Shown piece after piece: positions 41,109 through 49,918 of a stretch of DNA of 64,000 bases (within the stretch, counting starts at the first letter, position 1; each line of letters opens with the position of its first letter). Under the pieces are notes generated by a model. It ran no database searches, was not told the origin of the DNA, and saw only the letters and a program-made list of their open reading frames with translations. The stretch is from Pseudomonas yangonensis (lineage in GTDB: Bacteria > Pseudomonadota > Gammaproteobacteria > Pseudomonadales > Pseudomonadaceae), in contig NZ_BLJU01000022.1 of assembly GCF_009932725.1 (NCBI RefSeq), positions 62,001-126,000 of the forward strand, given 5' to 3'. The translations under genes were made by a program, and so were the position numbers.

Positions 41109-41915
41109 TCATTCGTCACGCAACCTGGCCAGCGCCCGCTCCAGGCTGGCGTGCGACAGCTCGCCGAGATGGCTGCCGATCTGACGCCCCTCGGCGTCGT
41201 AGAACAGCGTGGTGGGCAGTGCGCGTGAGCCCACCAGTTGCCCCAGCTTGACCTGTTCGTCGAGCAGCAGGTGATCCAGGCTCAGTTGCTGCGCAGCGAG
41301 GAACTCGCTTACCAGCGCGGCGCCTTCCCCCTGATTGACGAAAAGAAAAGTGATAGCCGCCTCGCGCTGCTGCGCCTGCATCAACACCGGCATCTCGCGC
41401 CGACACGGCGGGCACCAGGTGGCCCAAAGATTGACCACCAATGGCTGACCGGCGTAATCGCGCAGGTTCACCGGGTTACCCCGCATATCCTGCACCTGAA
41501 GATCAGGCAGCCGCGTGCCCTGCTCCAACGCGTGCAGCATCAGGTTGCCAGCGAGCCATAGCGCCACGCCGACAGACATCGCCACACCCAGCGGCCGCCG
41601 CAGCCCCACCTGGCGCCAGAGATACCAGCCACCCAGCGCCAGCCCGGCGAGCACACCCGGCCAGGCGATGAAGCCGCCATCACGAATATCCAGCGCGCGC
41701 CACGGCGCATCACGGTAGAACTCGGCATACACCAGCACGAAGGCCACCCGCGCCACCAGCAGCCCGAGCATGAGCATGCGGAACAACTGGCCTTCTGGAT
41801 TGCAACCATGCCGACGACCGATCAGCCAGCCGACCAGCGTCGCCGCCAGCAGGCTGCCGAACAGCAGCACATGGGTAACACCCAGGGCCAGCGGCCCGAC
41901 ATTCAGGGTCAGCAT
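41109..41915 (-). CDS. Lgt-like membrane domain fused to TlpA-family thioredoxin
   Basis: Protein of 268 aa. The ATG at 41915 (MLTLNVGPLALGVTHVLLF) is chosen since it starts a four-helix hydrophobic domain (about 1-130) resembling the prolipoprotein diacylglyceryl transferase transmembrane part. The C-terminal half (about 137-265) is a TlpA/ResA thioredoxin fold with the active-site CPPC (ATWCPPCRREMPVL) and cis-Pro (RALPTTLFY). It probably reduces periplasmic disulfides such as those of cytochrome apoproteins. The stop lies 7 nt from the hrpB stop side (the next gene ends at 41923). Confidence 0.87.
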   Translation of the reverse strand: MLTLNVGPLALGVTHVLLFGSLLAATLVGWLIGRRHGCNPEGQLFRMLMLGLLVARVAFVLVYAEFYRDAPWRALDIRDGGFIAWPGVLAGLALGGWYLWRQVGLRRPLGVAMSVGVALWLAGNLMLHALEQGTRLPDLQVQDMRGNPVNLRDYAGQPLVVNLWATWCPPCRREMPVLMQAQQREAAITFLFVNQGEGAALVSEFLAAQQLSLDHLLLDEQVKLGQLVGSRALPTTLFYDAEGRQIGSHLGELSHASLERALARLRDE

Positions 41916-41922
41916 CGGTTTC

Positions 41923-44457
41923 TCACTTTCTCGGCTTGGCCCGCGCGGTGGGCTCGGCAATCAAGGGGTCGTCGGGCCAGTAATGTTTGGGATAGCGGCC
42001 CTTCAGGTCCTTCTTCACCTCGGCGTAGGTGTTGGCCCAGAAGCTGGCCAGGTCCTGGGTCACCTGCACCGGACGGCGCGCCGGTGACAGCAGGTGCAGC
42101 TTGAGGCCCAGGCGGCCGCCGGCGATGTGCGGCGTGGCGGCCAGGCCGAACAGTTCCTGCAGGCGTACGGCCAGCACCGGCGGGTTTTCCGTGTAGTCGA
42201 TGGCGATGCGCGAGCCGGACGGCACACCCAACGTGCGCGGCGCCAGCTCGTCAAGGCGTTGCGGCAGCGGCCAGGGCAGCAGCGTTTGCAGGATCGATGG
42301 CAGGTCGAGATTGGCGAAGTGGCTGAGGCGGTTGACCTTGCCCAGGAAGGGCGTCAGCCACTGCTCGAGGCTGGCCAGCAGCGCAGCATCGGATAGATCC
42401 GGCCATTCGCTTTGCCGGTGTTGTTGCAAATCGAGCTCGCGCAGCAGCGCAACGCGCGCCTGCCACTGGCGCAGCTCCGGCGTCCAGGGCAACAGTTCAA
42501 GGCCCTTGCGCCGCACCAGGCCGACCAGGGCGCGGCTGCGCGTGTCCTCATCCAGTGTGGCCAACGCCTGACGCTCCAGCACCAGTTCGCCCACCTTGCG
42601 CTGACGCTCGGCGCGCAGCGCGCCTTCGCGCTCGTCCCAGTCGAGCACCTCCAGCGTCTGCACCTGCTCGGCCAGTTCGCGCTCGAACAGCGCCGGATCG
42701 AGATCGGCCGCCAGATAGATACGCTCCTCGCGCTGGCCCTGGCGGCTACCCAGGTCTGCTACTACCAGCCATTCGTGCTTCATCAGCGCATCGGCTTCAG
42801 CGAACTGCGCGGCGCGACCGTTGGCCAGGCGGTAGTCGGCGCCACCGGCGCGGCGCTGCTGGGCGATGCGGTCGGGGTAGGCGAAAGCCAGCAGACAGCC
42901 GAGCCAGCGCGGGTGCTCGGGGTCGCTCACGGCCTGGTTTTCCGGCCGGCCCCGGAGCAGTCCCTGAAATTGCTTGGCCAACTGCCGCGCGCGCTGCACG
43001 CCGCCTTGAGCGCCGCGCGTGCCGCGGGTTTCGCCGCTGAGCAGGGCCAGGCGACTGTGCAGATCGGCGCCAGCCCCCCGAAGAATGTCGCGCTCGGACA
43101 GCAGCGCGGCCAAGTCGCAGGCCAGAGCGCCCAGGCCCAGCGCCTGGCCACGCAGCAGCAGATGAGCGATGCGCGGATGGCTGGGCAGCTCGGCCATGGC
43201 CTGGCCATGTGCGTTGAGCGCGCCACGCTCGTCCAGCGCACCGAGGCGGCCGAGCAAGTCCAGCGCCTGGGCATAAGCAGCCGGCGGCGGCACGTCGAGC
43301 CAGCTCAGCTCCTGCGGCGTCACACCCCAGCGCAGCAGTTGCAGGGCCAGCCCGGCCAGATCGGCCGCAAGGATTTCCGCGCCGGAATAGGCGCTGAGTT
43401 GTTCGTGCTGCGCCTGTGACCACAAGCGGTAGCATACGCCTGGCTCGAGGCGGCCGGCGCGGCCGGCACGCTGGGTGGCCGAAGCACGGGAAATGCGCTG
43501 GGTATCGAGGCGCGTCATGCCGCTGGCCGGATCGAAGCGCGGCACTCGCGCCAGGCCGGCATCGACCACCACACGCACGCCGTCGATGGTCAGGCTGGTC
43601 TCGGCGATGTTGGTGGCCAGCACCACCTTGCGCTTGCCCGCCGGTGCCGGTTCGATGGCCGCACGTTGCGCGGACAGTTCCAGCTCGCCATGCAGCGGAC
43701 AGAGCAGGATATCGTCGCGACCGGCCAGCGCCTCGCCCAGTTGCTCGGCCACGCGGCGAATCTCGGCCTGGCCCGGCAGGAACACCAGCAGGCTGCCGGA
43801 CTCATCGGCCAGCGCCTGCTGTACCGTCTGCAGCACACGCGGTTCGACCCACTCGCCCGGTTGGAACGGCGCGCCCCAGCGGATATCCACCGGAAACATG
43901 CGCCCTTCGCTGCGCAGTACCGGGGCGTCGCTCAGCAAGGCGGCCAGGCGCTCGCCTTCGAGGGTCGCCGACATCAGCAGCACCTTGAGCGGCGCCTCGC
44001 CGCTATCCTCGGCACGGAACATGGCGCGGCCATTGAGCGTCAGCGCCAGGGCCAGATCGGCATCCAGGCTGCGCTCGTGGAACTCGTCGAATATCACCAG
44101 ACCAACGCCTTCCAGCGCCGGGTCATCCTGCAGGCGGCGGGCGAGGATGCCCTCGGTGACCACCTCGATGCGTGTGTTCGGTCCCACCTTGCTATCCAGG
44201 CGGATGCGGTAGCCGACCGTCTCGCCGACGCGCTCGCCCAGCTCGCTGGCCAGGCGCTCGGCGGCCGCGCGGGCAGCCAGCCGGCGCGGTTCGAGCATGA
44301 GGATCTTCTGCCCGCGCAACCAGGGCGCATCGAGCAATGCCAGCGGCACGCGGGTGGTCTTGCCGGCACCGGGCGGCGCCTCCAGCACCACTTCGTGGCG
44401 GGCGCTGAGGGCATCACACAGGGCGGGTAACAGGGCGTCGATCGGCAGGTCGTTCAT
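41923..44457 (-). CDS. hrpB: ATP-dependent helicase HrpB
   Basis: Large DEAH-type helicase of 844 aa. The motifs are APPGAGKTTRVPL (motif I), IFDEFHERSLDA (DEFH), SATLEGE (III) and QRAGRAGRLEPGVCYRL (VI). The C-terminal half contains the HrpB-specific domain (HrpB_C, about 700-844), ending DPLIAEPTARAKPRK. PA3961 is the likely ortholog. HrpB is implicated in mRNA processing in some bacteria but the Pseudomonas role is not firm. It diverges from a small lipoprotein gene. Confidence 0.94.
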   Translation of the reverse strand: MNDLPIDALLPALCDALSARHEVVLEAPPGAGKTTRVPLALLDAPWLRGQKILMLEPRRLAARAAAERLASELGERVGETVGYRIRLDSKVGPNTRIEVVTEGILARRLQDDPALEGVGLVIFDEFHERSLDADLALALTLNGRAMFRAEDSGEAPLKVLLMSATLEGERLAALLSDAPVLRSEGRMFPVDIRWGAPFQPGEWVEPRVLQTVQQALADESGSLLVFLPGQAEIRRVAEQLGEALAGRDDILLCPLHGELELSAQRAAIEPAPAGKRKVVLATNIAETSLTIDGVRVVVDAGLARVPRFDPASGMTRLDTQRISRASATQRAGRAGRLEPGVCYRLWSQAQHEQLSAYSGAEILAADLAGLALQLLRWGVTPQELSWLDVPPPAAYAQALDLLGRLGALDERGALNAHGQAMAELPSHPRIAHLLLRGQALGLGALACDLAALLSERDILRGAGADLHSRLALLSGETRGTRGAQGGVQRARQLAKQFQGLLRGRPENQAVSDPEHPRWLGCLLAFAYPDRIAQQRRAGGADYRLANGRAAQFAEADALMKHEWLVVADLGSRQGQREERIYLAADLDPALFERELAEQVQTLEVLDWDEREGALRAERQRKVGELVLERQALATLDEDTRSRALVGLVRRKGLELLPWTPELRQWQARVALLRELDLQQHRQSEWPDLSDAALLASLEQWLTPFLGKVNRLSHFANLDLPSILQTLLPWPLPQRLDELAPRTLGVPSGSRIAIDYTENPPVLAVRLQELFGLAATPHIAGGRLGLKLHLLSPARRPVQVTQDLASFWANTYAEVKKDLKGRYPKHYWPDDPLIAEPTARAKPRK

Positions 44458-44585
44458 GGTATCTCCACAACAGGCCGGCGATTATAACGGCGAACTGCCA
44501 GACGCCCCGCGAGTCATAAAAAGCGCACAGCAGTTTTACAATCAACGCCTTGCTATAGTTGCGCCACTTTTTTCTGGAGGTGCTC

Positions 44586-45005
44586 ATGCGCACGAAATCC
44601 CGCGTTATTGCCGGCCTGGTCGCCGCTACCCTGTTCGCTCAACTGACCGCGTGCGGTTCGATTTTCTACCCGGATCGCCGGGGCCAGATCGAAGGCCGGA
44701 TCGACCCGGTGATCGCCGGTGCCAACGCCATCGGTCTGCTGTTCTACGTGATTCCCGGCCTGATTGCCTTCGCCGTGGATTTCGCCACCGGCGCCATCTA
44801 CCTGCCGGAAGGCCAGACCGCTCAGGTCGACCCGCAACAGCTCAAGCAACTGATCGGCGCAGACGGCAAGGTCGACCAGTACGCGCTGAAAACGCTGATC
44901 GAAACCAGCACCGGCCACCAGCTGCCGCTGGACGATCCGCGCCTGATCCAGCACAGCGGCAGCGCCGAGCAACTGGCTGCCTACGGCCTGCGCCCGGCTG
45001 CCTGA
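44586..45005 (+). CDS. Small lipoprotein, PA3962-like
   Basis: Protein of 139 aa. Start ATG at 44586 (MRTKSRVIAGLVAATLFAQLTAC) after GGAGG, about 6 nt. The lipobox LTAC has Cys at residue 23, then GSIFYPDRRGQIEGRIDPVIAGANAIGLLFYVIPG, with one further membrane helix (about 45-70). A PA3962-type unknown by recalled synteny, lying directly before the CDF transporter (4-nt gap), so probably co-transcribed. Confidence 0.86.
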   Translation: MRTKSRVIAGLVAATLFAQLTACGSIFYPDRRGQIEGRIDPVIAGANAIGLLFYVIPGLIAFAVDFATGAIYLPEGQTAQVDPQQLKQLIGADGKVDQYALKTLIETSTGHQLPLDDPRLIQHSGSAEQLAAYGLRPAA

Positions 45006-45009
45006 CTTC

Positions 45010-45891
45010 ATGCAAAACCCGCAGCACGCCAGGTTGATGCGCCTGGCCACCCGGGCAGCGCTGACGGTGGCGCTGACCCTGGTGCTGGCCAAGGCGATTG
45101 CCTGGTGGCTGAGCGGCTCGGTCAGCTTGCTGGCCGGCCTCACCGACTCGCTGCTCGACAGCGCGGCCTCGCTGATCAACCTGATCGCCGTGCACTTCGC
45201 TCTGCGCCCGGCCGACGAAGATCATCGCTACGGCCATGGCAAGGCCGAAGCGCTGGCAGGTTTGGGGCAGGCGCTGTTCATCGGTGTCAGCGCCATCCTC
45301 ATCGGCCTGCAGGGCGTCGAGCGCCTGCAATCGCCGCAGCCGCTGGACGCCGAAGGTATAGGTGTCGCGGTGATGCTGCTGTCGCTGGCACTGACCGTGG
45401 CCCTGCTGCAGTTCCAGCGCAAAGTCGTGCGTGAAACCGGCTCTACCGCCATCCACGCCGATTCGCTGCACTACCGCTCCGATATCCTGCTCAACAGCAG
45501 CATCCTCGTCGCCCTGCTGCTGACCCGCTTTGGCTGGCAGCAGATGGATGCGCTGTTCGCCATCGGTATCGCCTTCTACATCTTCTGGAGCGCCATCAGC
45601 ATCGTCCGCGGCGCGGTGGCCGTGCTGATGGACGAGGAACTGCCCGCCGACGTCAGCACGCAGATGCACGAGCTGGCGTGCGCCGTCCCTGGCGTGCTCG
45701 GCGCACACGATCTGCGCACGCGGGTTTCCGGCACACGCTGGTTCGTCCAATTGCATCTGGAGCTTCCCGGTGAAATGAGTCTGTCGCAAGCTCATGAGCA
45801 TTGCGAAGCGGTGGAAAAGGCCATCCACGAACGCTACCCCCGCGCCGAGGTGCTGGTACATGCCGACCCTCAGGAAGTGGTCAGGCACTGA
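45010..45891 (+). CDS. Cation diffusion facilitator, FieF-like
   Basis: Inner-membrane divalent-metal/proton antiporter of 293 aa. Six helices are visible up to about residue 210, with the CDF metal-site motifs DSLLDSAASLINL (DxxxD) and HADSLHYRSDILLN (HxxxD-type). RYGHGKAEALAGL marks the cytoplasmic loop after TM2. The C-terminal cytoplasmic domain (about 215-293) ends VLVHADPQEVV. Metal specificity (Zn, Fe or Cd) cannot be fixed by eye. PA3963 is the likely ortholog. Confidence 0.9.
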   Translation: MQNPQHARLMRLATRAALTVALTLVLAKAIAWWLSGSVSLLAGLTDSLLDSAASLINLIAVHFALRPADEDHRYGHGKAEALAGLGQALFIGVSAILIGLQGVERLQSPQPLDAEGIGVAVMLLSLALTVALLQFQRKVVRETGSTAIHADSLHYRSDILLNSSILVALLLTRFGWQQMDALFAIGIAFYIFWSAISIVRGAVAVLMDEELPADVSTQMHELACAVPGVLGAHDLRTRVSGTRWFVQLHLELPGEMSLSQAHEHCEAVEKAIHERYPRAEVLVHADPQEVVRH

Positions 45892-45922
45892 CCACGGCCG
45901 TCTGCTACCCGCAACTGCGGGC

Positions 45923-46160
45923 AATAAAAAAGGGGCCTCGCGGCCCCCTCGGGAAATCTGTCCGGTGCTGGCGATGTTGTCGCCGCTTTCGTCGCCCGCC
46001 TGGTTGGGCAGTGCGGACCCGGGTGCCGGTGCGATCCGGTAGGACCGTCGGCGCCGGCTCACCTGGTTGGGCGAGGCCGGTAGGACTTCTCGTCCGGGCC
46101 GTGAAACTGAGGTAAAGCTTACGCCTGCCGCACCGAAATAAGATTGCGAAGATTGCTTGC
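45923..46160 (-). ncRNA. Candidate minus-strand small RNA with terminator
   Basis: In the 342-nt gap between the CDF and Lrp genes, the minus strand ends in a classic terminator: GGGGCC-GCGA-GGCCCC (45932-45947) followed by six T's. Upstream (about 45999-46086) the sequence contains two copies of CCTGGTTGGGC paired with CCGGTAGGAC (plus-strand reading), a duplicated module with nothing coding in it. A plausible minus-strand promoter (TTGCAA, 16 nt, TATTTC) lies at about 46132-46160. Minus-strand open frames here are Arg/Pro-rich shadows. I do not recognise the RNA family. Confidence 0.5.
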
Positions 46161-46233
46161 AAAACGTCTTGTTGCGCAATTAATAGCTAAAGGAGCACTA
46201 TTATTCGCAACCAGATAACGAGCCGATTAGAAA

Positions 46234-46713
46234 ATGGACAAACTCGATCGCTACGACCTGAATATTCTCGCCGAATTGCAGCGCAACGCTGCCCTGTCCA
46301 ATCAGGAGCTGGCCGAACGCATCGGCCTGTCGCCCTCCCCCTGCTCGCGCCGGGTCAAGCAACTGGAAGACGACGGCTACATCACTGGCCAGGTCGCCCT
46401 GCTCGACCGCAAGAAACTCGGTCTTAGCCTGACCGCCTACGTTCTGATCGGCATGGACCGGCATACGCCAGAGCGCTTCGAGCATTTCCAGGAAGAAATC
46501 CGCAAATGCCCTGAGGTACTGGAATGCTGCCTGGTCACAGGGATGGACGCCGACTATCAGCTCAAGGTGGTGGTGCCGGACATGGATCATTACCAGAAGC
46601 TGCTACTGGGCACCCTGACCCGTATCGACGGCGTGTCCAGCGTGCGCTCGAGCTTCGTACTGCAGCAGATTCTCTCCAGCACGCAGCTGCCGTTGCAGCA
46701 CCTGCGCGACTGA
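46234..46713 (+). CDS. Lrp/AsnC-family transcriptional regulator
   Basis: Regulator of 159 aa. The N-terminal HTH (1-50) MDKLDRYDLNILAELQRNAALSNQELAERIGLSPSPCSRRVKQLE is typical of the Lrp family; the C-terminal RAM ligand domain (65-150) includes VLECCLVTGMDADYQLKVVVPD. It is not BkdR (different N-terminus). It is likely PA3965 by position. The target is unknown; the divergent candidate sRNA is a possible partner because its promoter region overlaps. Confidence 0.92.
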   Translation: MDKLDRYDLNILAELQRNAALSNQELAERIGLSPSPCSRRVKQLEDDGYITGQVALLDRKKLGLSLTAYVLIGMDRHTPERFEHFQEEIRKCPEVLECCLVTGMDADYQLKVVVPDMDHYQKLLLGTLTRIDGVSSVRSSFVLQQILSSTQLPLQHLRD

Positions 46714-46803
46714 AAGTCGCAGGGCGAAATGGATCATGCTGCGGTCCAATCCAGGGTGCGTATAATTCCCGCCCTGCGTTTTCCGTCCGAATCATGAGGC
46801 ACC

Positions 46804-47022
46804 ATGGAAACCGAACAATTCGAAGCGCTGATGATGTACGTCCTGGTGGGCGGCCTGATTCTGTTCATGTTCTTCATCATCTGGGACTTGGCGAAGAAGT
46901 CCAAGGCCGGCCGCCTGGGCACTGCCATTCTGTTCCTCGGCCTGGGCCTGTGCCTGTTCGCCTTCCTGGCCAAGCCGGTAATCACCTACATCATCGAGAC
47001 CGCGCGCGGCATTCACGGTTGA
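46804..47022 (+). CDS. DUF2788 small membrane protein
   Basis: Protein of 72 aa with two hydrophobic helices (about 10-28 and 40-58), typical of the DUF2788 family: METEQFEALMMYVLVGGLILFMFFIIWDLAKKSKAG. Function unknown. It is about 90 nt from the Lrp stop and precedes a globin-like gene, the same neighbours as PA3966 in the recalled PAO1 order. Confidence 0.85.
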   Translation: METEQFEALMMYVLVGGLILFMFFIIWDLAKKSKAGRLGTAILFLGLGLCLFAFLAKPVITYIIETARGIHG

Positions 47023-47114
47023 GCGAGCAGAGTATCGCCAAGCCCGCGCGAGACGTCTGATCGTCTCCAGGCCGCCGCCTCGATGCGGCCGGCTGCCCAC
47101 TCAAGGAGTTGCAC

Positions 47115-47507
47115 ATGAGCGCCGCCAATCTGGTGATGCAAAGCTATGGACGCTGCTGCGCCAGCCACACGTTCTTCGACGATTTCTACCGCCATTTCCT
47201 CGCCAGCTCACCACTGATCCGCGAGAAGTTCGCCGACACCGACATGCCCGCACAAAAGCAGCTGCTGCGTCAGGGCATCATGAACCTGGTGATGCACGCG
47301 CGCGGGATGCCCGATACCAAGCTGCGTGCCCTTGGCGAATCGCACTCGCGCCAGCATCTGGACATCCGCCCCGAACTCTACGACCTGTGGCTCGACGCTT
47401 TGCTGCTGACCATCAGCGAACACGACAAAGAGTGCGACGCGGACGTGCGCCAGGCGTGGCGTGAAGTGCTGAACAAAGGTATTGCCGTGATCAAGGCCGG
47501 TTATTGA
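47115..47507 (+). CDS. Globin-family protein
   Basis: Small globin-fold protein of 130 aa. The start ATG at 47115 has AAGGAG 6 nt upstream; a non-ATG start 2 codons earlier is rejected. The candidate proximal His lies in GESHSRQHLDIRPELYDLWLDALL (the F-helix region); the YGRCC and FFDDFYRHFL segments form the A/B helices. The length matches short globins such as those near PA3967, whose heme or O2 role is untested. Confidence 0.8.
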   Translation: MSAANLVMQSYGRCCASHTFFDDFYRHFLASSPLIREKFADTDMPAQKQLLRQGIMNLVMHARGMPDTKLRALGESHSRQHLDIRPELYDLWLDALLLTISEHDKECDADVRQAWREVLNKGIAVIKAGY

Positions 47508-47570
47508 TTCAGGTCATCTCGCCAGGGCCCGGCCCTGCGACAAAACGCCCGACAGATACACTGCAATGGT

Positions 47571-47598
47571 CGTCATTCCCGCCTTCGCGGGAGTGACG
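47571..47598. repeat. 'CGTCATTCCCGC' palindromic repeat
   Basis: CGTCATTCCCGC (47571-47582) faces GCGGGAGTGACG (47587-47598) with a 4-nt loop. It is a common Pseudomonas intergenic palindrome, in the 133-nt gap between globin and RluE. Confidence 0.7.
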
Positions 47599-47640
47599 GC
47601 AAATGGCTTCTTCAGTGTTTCCCCAGGCGACCGCGCGCCG

Positions 47641-48261
47641 CTACGGCAGTTGTGCCGGGATCTCACGCCACTGCCCGGGTTGCAGACCATCCAGCGTCCA
47701 AGGGCCAATGGCCACGCGGACCAGGCGCAAAGTGGGCAGGCCAACCGCGGCGGTCATGCGCCGCACCTGGCGGTTGCGCCCCTCGCGTATCACCAGCTCC
47801 AGCCAACTGGTCGGCACGCTCTTGCGAAAGCGCACCGGCGGGTTGCGCTCCCACAGCTCGGGCTCGTCCAGGCGCCGCGCCTCGGCCGGCAGGGTCGGGC
47901 CATCATTGAGCGTGACGCCATCGCGCAGCTGCTGCAGCTGCCCCTCACTCGGCTCGCCCTCCACCTGCACCCAGTAGGTCTTCGCCAGCTTGTGCTTGGG
48001 GTCGGCGATACGCGCCTGCAGGCGACCATCGTTGGTCAGCAGCAACAGGCCTTCGCTGTCGCGATCCAGGCGCCCGGCCGGGTAGACGCCGGGCACAGCG
48101 ACAAAATCCTTGAGGGTGGCGCGACCCTGCTCGTCGTTGAACTGGGTCAGCACGTCGAACGGCTTGTTCAGCAGGATCAGCCGCGGCTGAGCGGGCGGCG
48201 CCTTGGCCACACGGCGTGGCGCGGCGGGACGGCGGCTGGCAGGAGAACGAGGGCGAGACAT
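47641..48261 (-). CDS. rluE: 23S rRNA pseudouridine synthase, RluE-like
   Basis: Pseudouridine synthase of 206 aa (RluB/RsuA family). A basic N-terminal tail (MSRPRSPASRRPAAPRRVAK, 1-20) precedes the catalytic domain. RLDRDSEGLLLLTNDG contains the catalytic Asp; VIREGRNRQVRRMTAAVGLPTLRLVRV is the typical C-terminal block. It lacks an S4 domain, like E. coli RluE, which modifies U2457. PA3968 is the likely ortholog. Confidence 0.9.
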   Translation of the reverse strand: MSRPRSPASRRPAAPRRVAKAPPAQPRLILLNKPFDVLTQFNDEQGRATLKDFVAVPGVYPAGRLDRDSEGLLLLTNDGRLQARIADPKHKLAKTYWVQVEGEPSEGQLQQLRDGVTLNDGPTLPAEARRLDEPELWERNPPVRFRKSVPTSWLELVIREGRNRQVRRMTAAVGLPTLRLVRVAIGPWTLDGLQPGQWREIPAQLP

Positions 48262-48386
48262 GCGACAAACTTCAGTGGAAACTGGGTCGCGCAGTTTAAC
48301 TCACGATAAGCGGCACTGATGGTGCTTCCCCGTCGCGCCGCGGCGACTAAGCTGCTGATTCCACCCCCTAGAAACAGGAGTCAGCC

Positions 48387-49418
48387 ATGAGCAACAGCGC
48401 CGAACTCGCTACCTTTACCGGCTGGGCCGCTACCGCCCCCAAGGCGCCGCTGGAGCGCCTGAGCTACGACCCCGGCCCGCTCGGCGCCGAAGAGGTGGAG
48501 GTGGCAGTGGAATACTGCGGCATCTGCCACTCCGACCAATCGATGATCGACAATGAATGGGGCAACGCGCGCTACCCTTTCATCCCCGGTCATGAAGTGG
48601 TCGGCACCATCGTCCGTCTCGGCGAGCAGGCGCGCGGCCTCACGCTGGGCCAGCGCGTCGGCATCGGCTGGTACAAGGGCAGCTGCATGCATTGCGGCTC
48701 GTGCATGGAGGGCTCGCACCAGCTGTGCCGTTCGGTCAAACCCACCATCGTCGGCAGTCACGGCGGCTTCGCCGACCGCCTGCGCTCGCACTGGGCCTGG
48801 GCCGTGCCGCTGCCCGAAGGGCTCGATCCGGCGCTGGTCGGCCCGCTGTTCTGCGCTGGTTCCACGGTGTTCAGCCCGCTGCTGGAATTCGACATCAAGC
48901 CCACCGACCGCGTCGGCGTGGTTGGCATCGGCGGCCTCGGCCACCTGGCGCTGCGCTTTCTCAACGCCTGGGGCTGCGAGGTGACCGCCTTCACCTCGTC
49001 GCTGAACAAGCAGGACGAAGCCAGGCGCCTGGGCGCGCACAAGGTGGTGGCCTCCACCGACAGCGCGGCGATGAAGGCGATAGCCGGCACGCTGGATTTC
49101 CTTCTGGTCACCGCCAGTGCCGATCTGAACTGGCAGGCGTTGATCGCCACCCTGCGTGGCAAGGGTCGCCTGCACTTCGTCGGCATCGTGCCCAGCGCCA
49201 TCCCGGTGCACGTGTTCAACCTGATCCCGCAGCAGAAGAGCCTGTCCGGCTCGCCGGTGGGCTCGCCGAGCACCATGGCGACCATGTTGGAGTTCTGCGC
49301 CCGCCACCAGATCCTGCCGCAGGTCGAGCAATTCCCCATGAGCCAGGTGAACGCGGCCATCGACCACCTGCGTAGCGGCAAGGCGCGCTATCGCGTGGTG
49401 CTCGACGCCAGCAAATGA
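48387..49418 (+). CDS. Zinc-dependent alcohol dehydrogenase, YahK/CAD-like
   Basis: NADP-type alcohol/aldehyde dehydrogenase of 343 aa. The start at 48387 is preceded by CAGGAG. The catalytic zinc ligands are in YCGICHSDQ and GHEVVG; structural-zinc cysteines are partly in HCGSCMEGSHQLC. The cofactor motif is GIGGLGHLALRF. The family includes YahK and cinnamyl alcohol dehydrogenases with broad aldehyde reductase activity. It stands between RluE and GNAT genes and is not obviously co-regulated. Confidence 0.92.
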   Translation: MSNSAELATFTGWAATAPKAPLERLSYDPGPLGAEEVEVAVEYCGICHSDQSMIDNEWGNARYPFIPGHEVVGTIVRLGEQARGLTLGQRVGIGWYKGSCMHCGSCMEGSHQLCRSVKPTIVGSHGGFADRLRSHWAWAVPLPEGLDPALVGPLFCAGSTVFSPLLEFDIKPTDRVGVVGIGGLGHLALRFLNAWGCEVTAFTSSLNKQDEARRLGAHKVVASTDSAAMKAIAGTLDFLLVTASADLNWQALIATLRGKGRLHFVGIVPSAIPVHVFNLIPQQKSLSGSPVGSPSTMATMLEFCARHQILPQVEQFPMSQVNAAIDHLRSGKARYRVVLDASK

Positions 49419-49477
49419 CAGCACGGGCGCGGAGCTGGCATGCTCTGCGCCCCGTTTCATCCAAGATGCCTGCAGCC

Positions 49478-49918
49478 ATGCCGCTGACTCTCGACACCCC
49501 CAGCCCTGCCGAACTGCCCACCCTGGTGGCGATCTGGGAGGCCGCCGTGCGCGCCACCCACCACTTCCTGCCGGAGAGCGACCTGCAGGTAATCAAGCCG
49601 CTGCTGCGCGAGCAGTATTTTCCCGCCGTGCAGCTGACCTGCGCGCGAGATGATGCGGGGCGAATCCTGGGTTTTCTCGGCACGGCCGAGGGCATGGTGG
49701 AAATGCTCTTCGTCGACCCGGCCTGCCACGGCCAGGGCGTGGGCAAGCGGCTGATGCGCTACGCCATCGACGAGCTGGGCGCCACGCGGGTCGACGTCAA
49801 CGAGCAGAATCCGCAGGCCGTCGGTTTCTACCAGCACCTGGGTTTCGTGGTGACCGATCGCTCGCGCCTGGATGGCGGCGGGCGGCCCTTTCCGATTCTG
49901 CATATGTCTCTTGGCTAA
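49478..49918 (+). CDS. GNAT-family N-acetyltransferase
   Basis: Acetyltransferase of 146 aa (from ATG 49478; the in-frame ATG at 49466 is also plausible). The acetyl-CoA motif reads VDPACHGQGVGKRLMRYAIDELGA (Q/RxxGxG/A), followed by DVNEQNPQAVGFYQHLGFVVTDRSRLD, the YjaB/PhnO-like block. Substrate unknown. It converges with the MocR gene (4-nt overlap, 49915-49918). Confidence 0.87.
   Translation: MPLTLDTPSPAELPTLVAIWEAAVRATHHFLPESDLQVIKPLLREQYFPAVQLTCARDDAGRILGFLGTAEGMVEMLFVDPACHGQGVGKRLMRYAIDELGATRVDVNEQNPQAVGFYQHLGFVVTDRSRLDGGGRPFPILHMSLG

Noticed and set aside
45905..46162. 85-codon minus-strand frame within the candidate sRNA
   Set aside because: Arg/Pro-rich and with no ribosome site; the terminator suggests a transcript, but not this protein. 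Kept as a sRNA candidate only.
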